The notes under the pieces: generated by a model
What the model was told of the DNA's origin: nothing
Seen by the model: only the letters and a program-made list of their open reading frames with translations
The model's database searches: none
Made by a program: the position numbers and the translations under genes
DNA from: Ignatzschineria larvae DSM 13226
GTDB taxonomy: Bacteria; Pseudomonadota; Gammaproteobacteria; Cardiobacteriales; Wohlfahrtiimonadaceae
Assembly: GCF_038500265.1 (NCBI RefSeq)
Contig: NZ_CP150637.1
Coordinates: 2,343,501 to 2,407,500, forward strand
DNA: 64,000 bases
Direction of reading: 5' to 3'
Shown here: positions 1 through 8,812 of the stretch, piece by piece
Position numbering within the stretch: the stretch's first letter is position 1
Layout of the letters: every line of letters begins with the position of its first letter

Positions 1-777
1 TCTGGTGTACCTAACGCCGGTGATGAAGTGATGGTCGTACCTGATGAACGTAAAGCCCGTGAAATTGCTCTCTTCCGTCAAGGTAAATTCCGTGAGATTA
101 AACTCGCAAGACAGCATAAATCGAAACTTGAGAATCTCTTTAACTCAATGGGTGAAGCTGAAACTAAACATGTCAATATCGTACTTAAGGCCGATGTACA
201 AGGTTCTGTTGAAGCACTTACAAATGCGTTGCATGAACTCTCAAATGATGAAGTAACTGTAAGCGTTATCGCAAGCGGTGTAGGTGGTATTACTGAATCT
301 GATGCGAACCTTGCAGTCTCTTCTGATGCGCTTGTAATCGGCTTTAATGTCCGTGCAGACAACAGCGCCCGCAAGATTATCGAAGATGAAGGTCTCTCAC
401 TCTATTACTATAGCGTCATTTATGATGTAATTGATGAAGTGAAAAAAGCCCTTATCGGCAAACTTGCACCCCAATTTAAAGAAGAAATTATCGGTATTGC
501 AGAAGTACGGGATGTCTTTAAATCACCAAAATTTGGCGCAATTGCTGGCTGTATGGTGACAGAAGGTTTGATCAAACGAAATAGCCCTATTCGGGTACTT
601 CGTGATAATATTGTAATCTATGAAGGGGAACTTGAGTCACTTCGTCGCTTTAAAGATGATGTTGCTGAAGTAAGAGCTGGTATCGAATGTGGTATCGGTG
701 TGAAGAACTACAACGATGTGCGCCCTGGCGATCAGATCGAAGTATTTGAAACTGTGGAAGTAGAACGTAAATTATAA
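1..777 (+). CDS. infB: translation initiation factor IF-2, C-terminal part (5' end outside window)
   Basis: The reading frame is open from base 1, so the gene begins upstream of the window. About 258 residues remain, covering the linker and the two C-terminal beta-barrel domains of IF-2. The final barrel binds the formyl-Met end of initiator tRNA. Recognisable family segments are [28 protein letters not shown] and, near the end, [16 protein letters not shown]-2 is the GTPase that brings initiator tRNA to the 30S subunit and promotes subunit joining; its G domain is not in view. The TAA stop shares its last base with the ATG of rbfA, which indicates translational coupling in the usual infB-rbfA-truB order. 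Identity is certain; only the 5' boundary is missing. Confidence 0.97.
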   Translation, partial: SGVPNAGDEVMVVPDERKAREIALFRQGKFREIKLARQHKSKLENLFNSMGEAETKHVNIVLKADVQGSVEALTNALHELSNDEVTVSVIASGVGGITESDANLAVSSDALVIGFNVRADNSARKIIEDEGLSLYYYSVIYDVIDEVKKALIGKLAPQFKEEIIGIAEVRDVFKSPKFGAIAGCMVTEGLIKRNSPIRVLRDNIVIYEGELESLRRFKDDVAEVRAGIECGIGVKNYNDVRPGDQIEVFETVEVERKL

Positions 778-1196
778 TGAGTACTAATTCACGATTAAAA
801 CGCATTAACGAGCAGCTCCGTCAGGAGCTCTCGATGCTTATTCGCAAAGAGATTACAGACCCTCGGGCAATGCTAGTCTCTATAACCTTAGTGGAAACTG
901 TGCGGGATTTCTCCCAAGCAAAGGTTTATGTGACCTATTTAGGGCCTGATGAAGAGCGGCAAGAGATGATTGACTTACTCCATGAGTATGCACCTGAATT
1001 TCGCCGGCAATTAGGGAAAATCTTACGCTTACGGACAATTCCGCGCTTTCACTTTATCTATGATGATCTGTTAGAGAAGAGTAATGCGATTACGTCTCTC
1101 ATTACGGAAGCGATTCGTTCCGATGAGCAAAAAGCAAAAGAACATCATAATGATGAAACACCTCACAATGAGTTCGAAGATGAATCAAAAAATTAA
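777..1196 (+). CDS. rbfA: 30S ribosome-binding factor A
   Basis: RbfA is a small KH-fold factor needed for late 16S rRNA maturation and cold adaptation. The 139-residue product has the family segments RKEITDPR near residue 24, QAKVYVTYLG near 50 and RLRTIPRFHF near 85. Length matches the family (about 130-135). The C-terminal 25 residues are charged (Asp, Glu, His, Asn rich) and probably disordered. The start overlaps the infB stop by one base, and the end overlaps the truB start by 17 bases, so the three genes form one coupled operon for translation and RNA maturation. Confidence 0.96.
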   Translation: MSTNSRLKRINEQLRQELSMLIRKEITDPRAMLVSITLVETVRDFSQAKVYVTYLGPDEERQEMIDLLHEYAPEFRRQLGKILRLRTIPRFHFIYDDLLEKSNAITSLITEAIRSDEQKAKEHHNDETPHNEFEDESKN

Positions 1197-2112
1197 ACAT
1201 AAACGCCGTCATCTTGACGGCATTTTGCTTTTAGATAAACCTAAAGGCATGACAAGTAATCACGCTTTACAACGGGTAAAGCGTCTTTTTAATGCCGAAA
1301 AAGCGGGGCACAGCGGTACCCTTGATCCCATGGCAACCGGGATGCTGCCGATCTGTTTTGGCGAAGCAACTAAATTTGCAGGGCAACTACTCGATAAAGA
1401 TAAGCAATATCAATTTACCTGTAAATTAGGGGAAAAAACGGCAACAGGGGATGAAGAGGGAGAAATCATCGAGATGTGTTCCCCTCCACAAAATTTAACG
1501 CAGGAAAAGCTCAATAACGTATTACAACAATTTATGGGTGAAATAGAACAAGTGCCACCGATGGTCTCGGCACTACACCACAATGGTAAGCGTCTCTATG
1601 AACTTGCTCGAGAAGGGATTGAAGTAGAGCGGAAACCTCGCCTTATTACGATTTCAGCTTTAACGCTTGATCATCTTGGCGAATATGAATTTACCGCCAC
1701 TGTGACTTGTTCAAAAGGAACTTATGTTCGCGTTTTAGCGGAAGATATTGCACAGAAACTCGATACAGCCGGTCACTTAACGATGCTTCGCCGATTAGCT
1801 ATCGATCCTTTTATCGATACGCCGATGGTCTCTTTAGAAACACTCGAAACATTGATCAATAATGACCCGAATCCGTTACAACTTGACCAATTTCTCTACC
1901 CTATTGATCATGCATTAACAGATCTGCCCATCCTCACTTTCAATGCTATGGATAGCGATCGGATTCTCCATGGACAACGAATCCACATAGAGGGTACACT
2001 TGAGCAGCCTCTCTATCGTCTTTACAACGATCAGAACCAATTTTTAGGCATTGGTGCGCCTCATACGCCAACCTCCATTGGCCCTAAACGCATCATTCAA
2101 CCCAGAATTTAA
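1180..2112 (+). CDS. truB: tRNA pseudouridine(55) synthase TruB
   Basis: TruB converts U55 in the T-loop of tRNAs to pseudouridine. Family segments are DGILLLDKPKGMTSN near residue 14 and the catalytic motif HSGTLDPMATGMLP, whose Asp is the nucleophile, plus KGTYVRVLAEDI near 180. I chose the ATG at 1180 because it gives 310 residues, close to the 314 of E. coli TruB, with the usual dozen basic residues before the LLLDKP motif. The open frame extends upstream to 1084, but that extension lies wholly within rbfA and has no family match. The C-terminal region carries the PUA-like domain. A possible terminator follows at 2114. Confidence 0.95.
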   Translation: MNQKIKHKRRHLDGILLLDKPKGMTSNHALQRVKRLFNAEKAGHSGTLDPMATGMLPICFGEATKFAGQLLDKDKQYQFTCKLGEKTATGDEEGEIIEMCSPPQNLTQEKLNNVLQQFMGEIEQVPPMVSALHHNGKRLYELAREGIEVERKPRLITISALTLDHLGEYEFTATVTCSKGTYVRVLAEDIAQKLDTAGHLTMLRRLAIDPFIDTPMVSLETLETLINNDPNPLQLDQFLYPIDHALTDLPILTFNAMDSDRILHGQRIHIEGTLEQPLYRLYNDQNQFLGIGAPHTPTSIGPKRIIQPRI

Positions 2113-2113
2113 A

Positions 2114-2166
2114 GGTTATACCCTCAAAATATTGATAATACGTTGACTGTATAACCGATCTTTTTA
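2114..2166 (+). terminator. possible terminator after truB
   Basis: GGTTATAC at 2114-2121 is the exact reverse complement of GTATAACC at 2149-2156, with a 27-base loop, and is followed by GATCTTTTT. It lies just past the truB stop. The loop is long for an intrinsic terminator, so the call is tentative. Confidence 0.4.
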
Positions 2167-2216
2167 GTGATTTTATTTTTTATTTTTATTTAACTTTTAA
2201 AAATTTTGGAGGATTT

Positions 2217-3470
2217 ATGCAATATCAACATATTATTGTGCCGAAAGGCGAGAAAATTACCATTAACGCAGATTTTTCGCTCAATGTTCCAAACCAACCG
2301 ATTATCCCTTTCGTTGAAGGAGATGCAGTCGGTGCAGAAATTACGCCTGTGATGCAAAAAGTGATCGATGCAGCAGTTCAAAAAGCCTATAACGGTGAAC
2401 GTAAAATCGCTTGGATGGAGGTCTATGCCGGCGAGAAGTCAACGAAGGTATACGGTGAGAATGAGTGGTTGCCACAGGAGACTTTAGATGCTTTAAAAGA
2501 GTATATCGTCTCTATCAAAGGCCCTTTAACAACCCCTGTTGGGGGTGGTATTCGCTCACTGAATGTAACGATGCGTCAAACACTTGATCTCTATCTCTGT
2601 ATGCGCCCTGTGCAATATTTCCAAGGCGTACCTTCGCCGGTTAAAGCCCCTGAAAAAGTAGATATGGTGATCTTCCGCGAAAATTCTGAAGATATCTATG
2701 CAGGAATCGAGTGGGAAGCAGGCTCTGCTGAAGCGAAAAAGATCATCGATTTTTTACAAAATGAGATGCATGTCACTAAAATCCGGTTCCCTGAAACTTC
2801 AGGTATCGGTATTAAACCCGTATCAGAAGAGGGAACGAAGCGTTTAGTACGTAAAGCGATTCAATATGCGATCGATAATGATAAGCCCAATGTCACCCTA
2901 GTACATAAAGGGAATATCATGAAGTTTACTGAAGGGGGCTTCCGTGATTGGGGATATGAGTTAGCAAAAGAAGAATTTGGGGCAACACTCATTGGTAATG
3001 GCCCATGGTGTGAATTTAAGAATCCTAAAACTGGTAAAATGATCACTATCAAAGATAGTATTGCCGATGCCTTCTTACAACGCATTCTCTTTGAACCAGA
3101 GAAATATACCGTTGTGGCGACCCTCAACTTAAATGGTGATTACATCTCTGATGCACTTGCAGCTCAAGTGGGTGGTATTGGTATCGCACCTGGCGCAAAT
3201 CTTTCTGATTCAATTGCAATCTTTGAAGCAACCCATGGAACGGCTCCTGATATTGCCGGCAAAAATATTGTTAATCCAGGGTCAATTATCCTATCAGCTG
3301 AGATGATGCTTCGTCATTTAGGTTGGACAGAAGCGGCAGATTTAGTGATTAAAGCCCTCAATGGTGCCATCTCATCGAAGAGAGTTACCGCTGACTTTGC
3401 TCGCATGATGGAAGGCGCAACTGAAGTCTCTACAAGCGAATTTGGCGATGTGATGATTGCAAATATGTAG
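2217..3470 (+). CDS. icd: isocitrate dehydrogenase (NADP+)
   Basis: This TCA-cycle enzyme decarboxylates isocitrate to 2-oxoglutarate with NADP+. The 417-residue length equals the E. coli type (416). The segment [17 protein letters not shown] near residue 113 contains the serine that AceK phosphorylates in E. coli. [14 protein letters not shown] follows near 153, then [17 protein letters not shown] near 230 and [13 protein letters not shown] near 340. A strong GGAGG lies 7 bases before the ATG. The gene stands alone, with terminators on both sides. Whether aceK exists in this genome cannot be judged from the window. Confidence 0.97.
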   Translation: MQYQHIIVPKGEKITINADFSLNVPNQPIIPFVEGDAVGAEITPVMQKVIDAAVQKAYNGERKIAWMEVYAGEKSTKVYGENEWLPQETLDALKEYIVSIKGPLTTPVGGGIRSLNVTMRQTLDLYLCMRPVQYFQGVPSPVKAPEKVDMVIFRENSEDIYAGIEWEAGSAEAKKIIDFLQNEMHVTKIRFPETSGIGIKPVSEEGTKRLVRKAIQYAIDNDKPNVTLVHKGNIMKFTEGGFRDWGYELAKEEFGATLIGNGPWCEFKNPKTGKMITIKDSIADAFLQRILFEPEKYTVVATLNLNGDYISDALAAQVGGIGIAPGANLSDSIAIFEATHGTAPDIAGKNIVNPGSIILSAEMMLRHLGWTEAADLVIKALNGAISSKRVTADFARMMEGATEVSTSEFGDVMIANM

Positions 3471-3576
3471 CGATAGACAGAGATAGTCAAAGCATATTGT
3501 GCGATAGCACTATTAATTGCAATGAGAGCTTGATTAATACGCTGTTATCTTAGAAAAACATGATAAATAATAGATC

Positions 3577-3614
3577 AAACCTTCAAACAACAATCATTGT
3601 TTGAAGGTTTTTTG
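3577..3614 (+). terminator. intrinsic terminator of icd
   Basis: A perfect 14-bp stem (3577-3590 with 3597-3610) with a 6-base loop ends in TTTTTT. It lies about 105 bases past the icd stop. The A-tract on the 5' side would also serve leftward transcripts. Confidence 0.85.
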
Positions 3615-3624
3615 ATTGTCTAAT

Positions 3625-3789
3625 TATAGTAAATTTGGTTTAAGAAAAATGGCTTTTAAACAGCTATGGTGGAGTCATATAAAACCGTACTAAACAACAC
3701 ATGCATAATGCCGGATAGAACGGCTTCCTTGACTCGATCAGCTGATGCCCGGCTTTTAAATAAGCTTATTTTGAACCGAGCTTACTATA
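3625..3789 (+). mobile_element. MITE copy 1 (165 bp, long form)
   Basis: The element starts with TATAGTAAATTTGGTTT and ends with TTACTATA. The two ends are imperfect inverted repeats of about 25 bp with TATAG at each tip. An internal ATGCCGG...CCGGC pair is slightly degenerate in this copy. It contains no open frame. Related copies are at 19096, 24416 (reverse), 29247, 37615 and 56067. It sits between the icd terminator and a second terminator. Confidence 0.85.
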
Positions 3790-3793
3790 ACAG

Positions 3794-3827
3794 AAAAACC
3801 TTCTAGGCTTTGCCTAGAAGGTTTTTT
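3794..3827. terminator. bidirectional intrinsic terminator (csp side)
   Basis: A perfect 15-bp stem (3794-3808 with 3812-3826) with a 3-base loop is flanked by an A-run on the left and a T-run on the right. It can therefore end the leftward cold-shock gene transcript and block read-through from the icd side. Confidence 0.85.
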
Positions 3828-3924
3828 ATGTCCGGTAATTTTTGTTCTAGAGGTTACTAATTAATGCATAACTAACAATCTTGGAACAATTAAACAACCT
3901 AACTTTCACTTAATAAAATGAATA

Positions 3925-4128
3925 TTAAGCAGGCTTACAAACAGTTGTTTGAAGACCACGATCACTCTCTTTGGCCTCAAATTGAACTTTTTGACCTTCC
4001 GCTAAAGTACGGAAGCCATCGCCTTGAATAGTTGAGAAATGTACGAATACATCAGCACCACCATCATCAGGAGTAATAAATCCGAATCCTTTAGATTCGT
4101 TGAACCATTTTACAGTTCCAATACGCAT
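3925..4128 (-). CDS. cold-shock domain protein (CspA family)
   Basis: This is a 67-residue single cold-shock domain, an RNA/ssDNA-binding OB fold acting as RNA chaperone. The RNP1 motif KGFGFI and RNP2 motif VFVHF are intact. I chose the ATG at 4128. A longer frame from a TTG at 4140 would overlap the Shine-Dalgarno GAGG, which sits 6 bases before the ATG, and would add residues the family lacks. The gene is monocistronic, with a strong terminator at 3794-3827. About 150 bp lie between it and the divergent folK, enough for the long leader typical of cold-induced csp genes. I cannot say whether it is a cold-induced or constitutive paralogue. Confidence 0.95.
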   Translation of the reverse strand: MRIGTVKWFNESKGFGFITPDDGGADVFVHFSTIQGDGFRTLAEGQKVQFEAKESDRGLQTTVCKPA

Positions 4129-4282
4129 AAAAAACCTCAAAAAATAAAACTTATATGATCTAAAATCATATTTAAAAAAAGAAACTATCGAGCTACTGTT
4201 TTCACTAGACAGTAACTAACATTAAGCGTAAATTCAATTAAATGCAAGATATATATTTATTATTTTTTAAAAAAAGGATTCC

Positions 4283-4777
4283 ATGTCTACTGTTTATCTC
4301 TCTCTAGGATCAAATCTAAACAACCCGATAAATCAAGTTTTATCTGCGATTTCAGAGATTTCAGCCAATGAAAATATCAAAGTCTTAGCACAATCTTCCC
4401 TCTATGAAACACCGCCCATTGGTCCCAAACAACCTAACTTTATCAATGCCGCACTCAAAATAGAGACAAACCTCTCTGCAGATGCGTTATTGCATGCGAT
4501 GCAAAGGATCGAACAAGATCACCAGCGCCAACGCACCATCCATTGGGGGCCAAGAACCCTCGATATTGATCTACTGCTCTTTGATAACCTCTCCATTGAT
4601 GAAGAAAATTTAACAATACCGCATCCTTATTTAACCGAGCGCGCTTTTGTACTTGTTCCCCTTTTAGAGATTGAACCCGATCTTATGACACCACAACATG
4701 GGAAACTACAACATCACCTCATGCAATTAACAGATCGATGTGACATCATTTCGCTCTCCCCTAGCAATCAGTCATAA
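4283..4777 (+). CDS. folK: 6-hydroxymethyl-7,8-dihydropterin pyrophosphokinase
   Basis: HPPK transfers pyrophosphate from ATP to 6-hydroxymethyl-dihydropterin in folate synthesis. The 164-residue product has the N-terminal YLSLGSNL segment, SSLYETPPIG near residue 40, and the signature WGPRTLDIDLLLF near 93, whose aspartates bind Mg2+. HPYLTERAFVLVPLLEI follows near 115. AAGGA lies 6 bases before the ATG. The usual partners (panB, pcnB, folB) are not adjacent; the gene stands alone, divergent from the cold-shock gene. Confidence 0.96.
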   Translation: MSTVYLSLGSNLNNPINQVLSAISEISANENIKVLAQSSLYETPPIGPKQPNFINAALKIETNLSADALLHAMQRIEQDHQRQRTIHWGPRTLDIDLLLFDNLSIDEENLTIPHPYLTERAFVLVPLLEIEPDLMTPQHGKLQHHLMQLTDRCDIISLSPSNQS

Positions 4778-5012
4778 AAAACGATAATGGATGCGAAAAA
4801 ATAGGTATTGTAACCTTAGCAAGTTCCATTACTTTTTCAGTCTAAAATAACGCATTTTCCAAAATATAGTCATGAAATATATCCTGACTATATAATTCCA
4901 ACCTATTTCTTATAAAGGTGAAAAGATCTAAATCCTAATTTTTCTCACTTTTTACACTATTTTTAAAAAAAACAATGAGTATTTTTTAGACAAAAATGGA
5001 GCGATATATCTT

Positions 5013-5606
5013 ATGAAAAAAATTGTGATTGCGAGTAATAATCAAGGCAAAATTGCCGAATTTAAATCGCTATTTGCCCCCCTTAATATCGAGGTTCTAT
5101 CTCTCAAAGAAGTAGATATTACCTCGGATCCCGAAGAAACAGGCCTGACATTTGTAGAAAATGCCCTTATTAAAGCTCGAAATGTAGCTAAATTAAGTGG
5201 TCTTCCTACGTTAGCGGATGATTCAGGATTAGTCGTCCCGGCGCTCGATGGCATGCCGGGAATCTACTCTGCACGTTACAGTGTAGAGGGTTCAGATCAA
5301 GCTAATAATGCGCTGTTACTTAAGAAAATGGCAAAATTTCAAGGAGAGAAACGCGCAGCTTACTTCAAAGCGGTTTTAGTACTATTACGCACAGAAAATG
5401 ATCCTGTACCGCTTATTGCCGAAGGTGAAGTACATGGTTTTATTACTGATACTATTCTAGGAGATGGTGGATTTGGTTACGATCCCCTGTTCTTTTATCC
5501 CCCACTTTCTCGCACCTTTGGGGAGCTTTCAGCCTCTGAAAAAAATCAAATTTCTCACCGTGCTATAGCGCTTAGTTCGTTATCCGCAAAGCTATCTCAG
5601 ATATAA
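5013..5606 (+). CDS. rdgB: XTP/dITP diphosphatase (RdgB/HAM1 family)
   Basis: This enzyme hydrolyses non-canonical purine triphosphates (dITP, XTP) to monophosphates and so keeps them out of DNA and RNA. It has the HAM1 segments IASNNQGKIAEF at the N-terminus, PTLADDSGLVVPAL near residue 65 with the catalytic Asp, GDGGFGYDPLF near 150 and SHRAIALSSL near the end. Length 197 equals the E. coli protein. The gene is 235 bp past folK, with no shared operon signal. It is the last gene before the DnaA-box-rich region. Confidence 0.96.
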   Translation: MKKIVIASNNQGKIAEFKSLFAPLNIEVLSLKEVDITSDPEETGLTFVENALIKARNVAKLSGLPTLADDSGLVVPALDGMPGIYSARYSVEGSDQANNALLLKKMAKFQGEKRAAYFKAVLVLLRTENDPVPLIAEGEVHGFITDTILGDGGFGYDPLFFYPPLSRTFGELSASEKNQISHRAIALSSLSAKLSQI

Positions 5607-6027
5607 CCCTTCATAAATAGCTACTTACCGCTATTATCCACATTTATTGTTAAAATCTATCAGGATAAGTTATCCACAAAAATGTGGATAACTAGTGGAT
5701 AACTTCCCTCTTTTTTATCGACAAATTCATACAGATATTTATGCGTGGACTTTTCAACAGCAAAAAACTGTCTTAAGATAAGTTATTCACTGAATTTTAC
5801 CAAAATCTGTGGATAACTCTGCATACTCATCATCATCTATTCTTTATAAAAGAGATGTTAATAATAAAAGAGGAACAAGATTTCTATTATTTTGATGGCA
5901 GGCTGGGATAGATCTCTACAAGATCTCTATTTTTCAAAAAACTGTAACCCTCAGACTTTTTGAAAAAATTCTTTTTATTTCAATTAAAAATACACGCATG
6001 ATGCATCTGTATTAATAGAGAATTCTT
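5607..6027. other. intergenic DnaA-box cluster A; candidate origin element
   Basis: This 421-bp gap has no gene. Perfect DnaA boxes (TTATCCACA or complement) lie at 5634-5642, 5670-5678, 5683-5691 and 5808-5816, with weaker ones at 5694-5702 and about 5783. Two tandem GATCTCT motifs follow at 5911 and 5922; the second, GATCTCTATTTTT, matches the E. coli oriC 13-mer GATCTNTTNTTTT at all but one fixed position. From 5808 to about 5854 the sequence is nearly repeated at 7649-7695, upstream of the next gene. The box density is origin-like, but function is inferred. Confidence 0.5.
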
Positions 6028-7362
6028 ATGTCTAGAAAAACATTATTTATTGGATTTATGCTATTTGCGCTCTTCTTTGGCGCTGGCAATTTAATTTTTC
6101 CCCCAACCGTTGGTCAATTAAGTGGTAGTCACTTTGTCCCTGCAATTATTGGTTTTATTGTCACAGGTGTCGGTTTACCGCTCATTGGAATTATTGCGGG
6201 CTCATTCTCAGCAGAAGGCTTTCGTTCAGAAGCAAAACGGGTTCATCCAATTTTTGCAATTCTCTTTATGGTTGTGATCTACCTGACTATCGGACCATTC
6301 TTTGCCATTCCTAGAACAGCGATGGTTTCATATGAGATGGCCGTACTACCTTATCTTGAAGGCGGTATTGAGACTTTTAGTTCCAAAATCATCTTTGCTT
6401 TAATCTATTTTGCACTCACTTTCTATCTTGCACTGAACCCATCAAAACTTGTGGATCGTGTCGGAAAAATCTTAACCCCTCTGCTGTTAATCACAATTAT
6501 CTTATTAATCGTGAGAGCCTTCTTTTTACTTAATGATCCCATTACCGAGGTTTCTAAACCTTTTATCGGTAAAAATGCTTTCTTTATTGGTTTCTCTGAA
6601 GGCTATCAAACCATGGATACCATTGCGGCCGTGGCTTTCTCTCTGATTGTTTTAAGTGCCGTCAAAGCAACCGGTCTAGTGGAACAAAAATCGATCTTCA
6701 AACAAGCGGTAATCGCGGCTATTATTGCCGGCGTTGGACTTGGTTTAGTCTATATTTCACTTGCTTGGATTGGCAATAACTATCCATTGAGCGCAGAGCA
6801 GCTTCAAGGCGGTAATATGGGAACCTCAATTTTGACTGGTGTAGCCCGTTTAACATATGGTGAAGGTGGACGTTTCCTCCTAAGCTTAATTGTCACGCTT
6901 GCCTGTTTAACCACAGCTATAGGCTTAATTGTAGCTGTTAGTAGCTATTTTAATGAGCTCTATAACAAGATCTCTTACAAAGTCTATGCTGTTGTCTTCA
7001 CTCTCATCAGCTTTATTCTTGCAAGTCAAGGCTTAGATAGCATTATCATGGGCGCTGTTCCGATTCTTTTGATTATCTATCCGATCACAATCGTATTGAT
7101 TATTCTGATCTTTATTGATCGTTTATCCAAAGGGATCTCAAATCTTGCTTTCCAATTACCCATCTATGTCACATTAATCATTAGCTTTTTATCTGTGGTA
7201 CTGAGCTATATGGAAGAATCAAGTTTCAAATCCCTCTTTGAATTATTACCATTCCAAGATAGCTCTATGGGCTGGATGGTGCCGGCTGCAATTGCTTTAA
7301 TCATCGGTTTAATGTTTGGCAAACGCCGACCTAAAGCGCAAACTGTTCAGATTGAAAAATAA
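6028..7362 (+). CDS. brnQ: branched-chain amino acid:cation symporter (LIVCS family)
   Basis: BrnQ imports leucine, isoleucine and valine with Na+ or H+ across the inner membrane. The 444-residue protein is nearly all hydrophobic, with about 12 membrane segments. It begins with the family segment LFALFFGAGNLIFPPTVG at residues 12-29, followed by FFAIPRTAMVSYEMA near 90 and EGYQTMDTIAAVAFS near 191. The cytoplasmic C-terminus is short and basic. The gene is flanked on both sides by DnaA-box-rich gaps that share a nearly identical 46-bp segment. By eye its coding strand carries more C than G, unlike the plus-strand genes that follow. Confidence 0.93.
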   Translation: MSRKTLFIGFMLFALFFGAGNLIFPPTVGQLSGSHFVPAIIGFIVTGVGLPLIGIIAGSFSAEGFRSEAKRVHPIFAILFMVVIYLTIGPFFAIPRTAMVSYEMAVLPYLEGGIETFSSKIIFALIYFALTFYLALNPSKLVDRVGKILTPLLLITIILLIVRAFFLLNDPITEVSKPFIGKNAFFIGFSEGYQTMDTIAAVAFSLIVLSAVKATGLVEQKSIFKQAVIAAIIAGVGLGLVYISLAWIGNNYPLSAEQLQGGNMGTSILTGVARLTYGEGGRFLLSLIVTLACLTTAIGLIVAVSSYFNELYNKISYKVYAVVFTLISFILASQGLDSIIMGAVPILLIIYPITIVLIILIFIDRLSKGISNLAFQLPIYVTLIISFLSVVLSYMEESSFKSLFELLPFQDSSMGWMVPAAIALIIGLMFGKRRPKAQTVQIEK

Positions 7363-7753
7363 GATAATTTTAATGTAATCAATAGGATGTTAATTTATGA
7401 TAAAGAGATAACAATTTGGGAATTATTTATTGTTGTAAACGGTGATCTACATTTGTAATCTATAAATAATCGCTTTTTAAAACATCATAGGATAATTATC
7501 CGCAAAAAAACGGTAGAAATCTGTGGATAACTTTAAGATAAAAAGGTCGTGAGGTTATCCATTTTTTGATCCAAAGATTTATATCAAGAGATATTCACAG
7601 AAAAAGTGAACCTTAAAGATCGAATAAATCGACATTTACACATAAAATTGTGGATAACTCTGTTTACTCATCATCATCTATTCTTTATAAAAAGAGAGAT
7701 AAGAAGTAAAACATAACAAGAATTTTAATTTCATTTTCAAATCGAGGTTTCAT
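7363..7753. other. intergenic DnaA-box cluster B; candidate origin element
   Basis: This 391-bp AT-rich gap has no gene. DnaA boxes lie at 7522-7530 and 7649-7657 (perfect), with near matches TTATCCGCA at 7496-7504, TTATCCATT at 7555-7563 and ATATTCACA near 7590. The stretch 7649-7695 nearly duplicates 5808-5854. The strand bias of plus-strand genes appears to change sign here. It also holds the promoter of the following gene; AGGT precedes that ATG. Confidence 0.5.
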
Positions 7754-8524
7754 ATGTTAAAAAAATTATTAGTTGCATCCTCTTTCCTTCTTGCAAGCCA
7801 AGCAATGGCACAAGATGTCATCAAAATCGGAATTGAAGGATCTTATCCTCCATTTAGTTATATCTCTGAAAATCAGACAATGGAAGGGTTTGAGCCTGAT
7901 TTAGCAAGACTTTTTTGTGAAAAGATGAATCAAAAATGCGAGATTGTCCAAGTGGATTTTGATGCATTAATTCCTTCTCTCAATACACGTCGTATTGATG
8001 CCATCTTAGCGTCAATGTCGATTACAGATACCCGTAAAAAAGCGGTTAATTTCAGTAATAAGTATTACCAAACACCTGCTAAATTTGTGATTTCTAAAGG
8101 CAAAACTGCTGACGTCACAGATGAGGGACTAAAAGGAAAACGTATTGGTGTTCAAAGCGGTACAATTCATGAAATTTATATGAATGACAAGTATAAGCGC
8201 TCTGCAGATATTCGTAGTTATCGAAACCTCGATGAGGCGATGATGGATTTAGAAACAGGTCGTATCGATCTGATTTTTGCGGATGTCGTTGCCCTTGATA
8301 CGGGTTATTTACAAAAAGATTATGCCGATCGCATTGAGTTCATCGGTCCTGATTTCTTTGAAGAAGAATGGTTTGGAGAAGGCGTGGGTGTCGGTGTACG
8401 CAAAAACGACAATGCATTATTAGAACGTTTTAATGCAGCGATTAAAGCCTCTCGCGAAGATGGTTCATATCAAGAAGTTGAGAAAAAATATTTCGACTAT
8501 GACGTTTATGGTGAAGATAAATAG
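7754..8524 (+). CDS. periplasmic amino-acid-binding protein of an ABC importer (HisJ/ArgT-like)
   Basis: The 256-residue protein has a Sec signal peptide (MLKKLLVASSFLLASQAMA, cleaved before QDVIKIG) and a bacterial solute-binding family 3 fold. The segments GIEGSYPPFSYI near residue 28, GFEPDLARLFCEKM near 45 and DFDALIPSLNTRRID near 70 are typical of the lysine/arginine/ornithine and histidine group. A cysteine pair in the FCEKMNQKCEI segment probably forms the conserved disulfide. No permease or ATPase gene is adjacent, so it must work with a transporter encoded elsewhere. Exact ligand is unknown; a cationic amino acid is the best guess. Confidence 0.88.
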   Translation: MLKKLLVASSFLLASQAMAQDVIKIGIEGSYPPFSYISENQTMEGFEPDLARLFCEKMNQKCEIVQVDFDALIPSLNTRRIDAILASMSITDTRKKAVNFSNKYYQTPAKFVISKGKTADVTDEGLKGKRIGVQSGTIHEIYMNDKYKRSADIRSYRNLDEAMMDLETGRIDLIFADVVALDTGYLQKDYADRIEFIGPDFFEEEWFGEGVGVGVRKNDNALLERFNAAIKASREDGSYQEVEKKYFDYDVYGEDK

Positions 8525-8557
8525 TTATTTCAATTTCAATAATTTCAGGTAAATGTT

Positions 8558-8594
8558 AGCCTTAGTGAATTGAATATGTCACTAAGGCTTTTTA
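8558..8594 (+). terminator. intrinsic terminator after the binding-protein gene
   Basis: AGCCTTAGTGA at 8558-8568 pairs perfectly with TCACTAAGGCT at 8579-8589 around a 10-base loop, followed by TTTTTA. It lies 35 bases past the stop. Confidence 0.85.
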
Positions 8595-8812
8595 TATGCC
8601 TTTTGAATATACTTTTATAGGGCGATAACAGCGCAAAACAGGATGTAGTACTTTTACCTCTATCAGCGAAAAGCTATTCTAAAATTGGGTTTCAATGCTA
8701 TGATAAAAAATAAATTGGAATTAATCTTCTCGAAGATAAACAGAGAGATATTTCAAGGATTAGTAGTATGAAGTAAGACTGATTGATAAAGAATGAACAG
8801 GATGATCAACAA

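Noticed and set aside
1084..1179. Upstream start for truB
   Set aside because: It lies wholly in rbfA and precedes the conserved TruB N-terminus.
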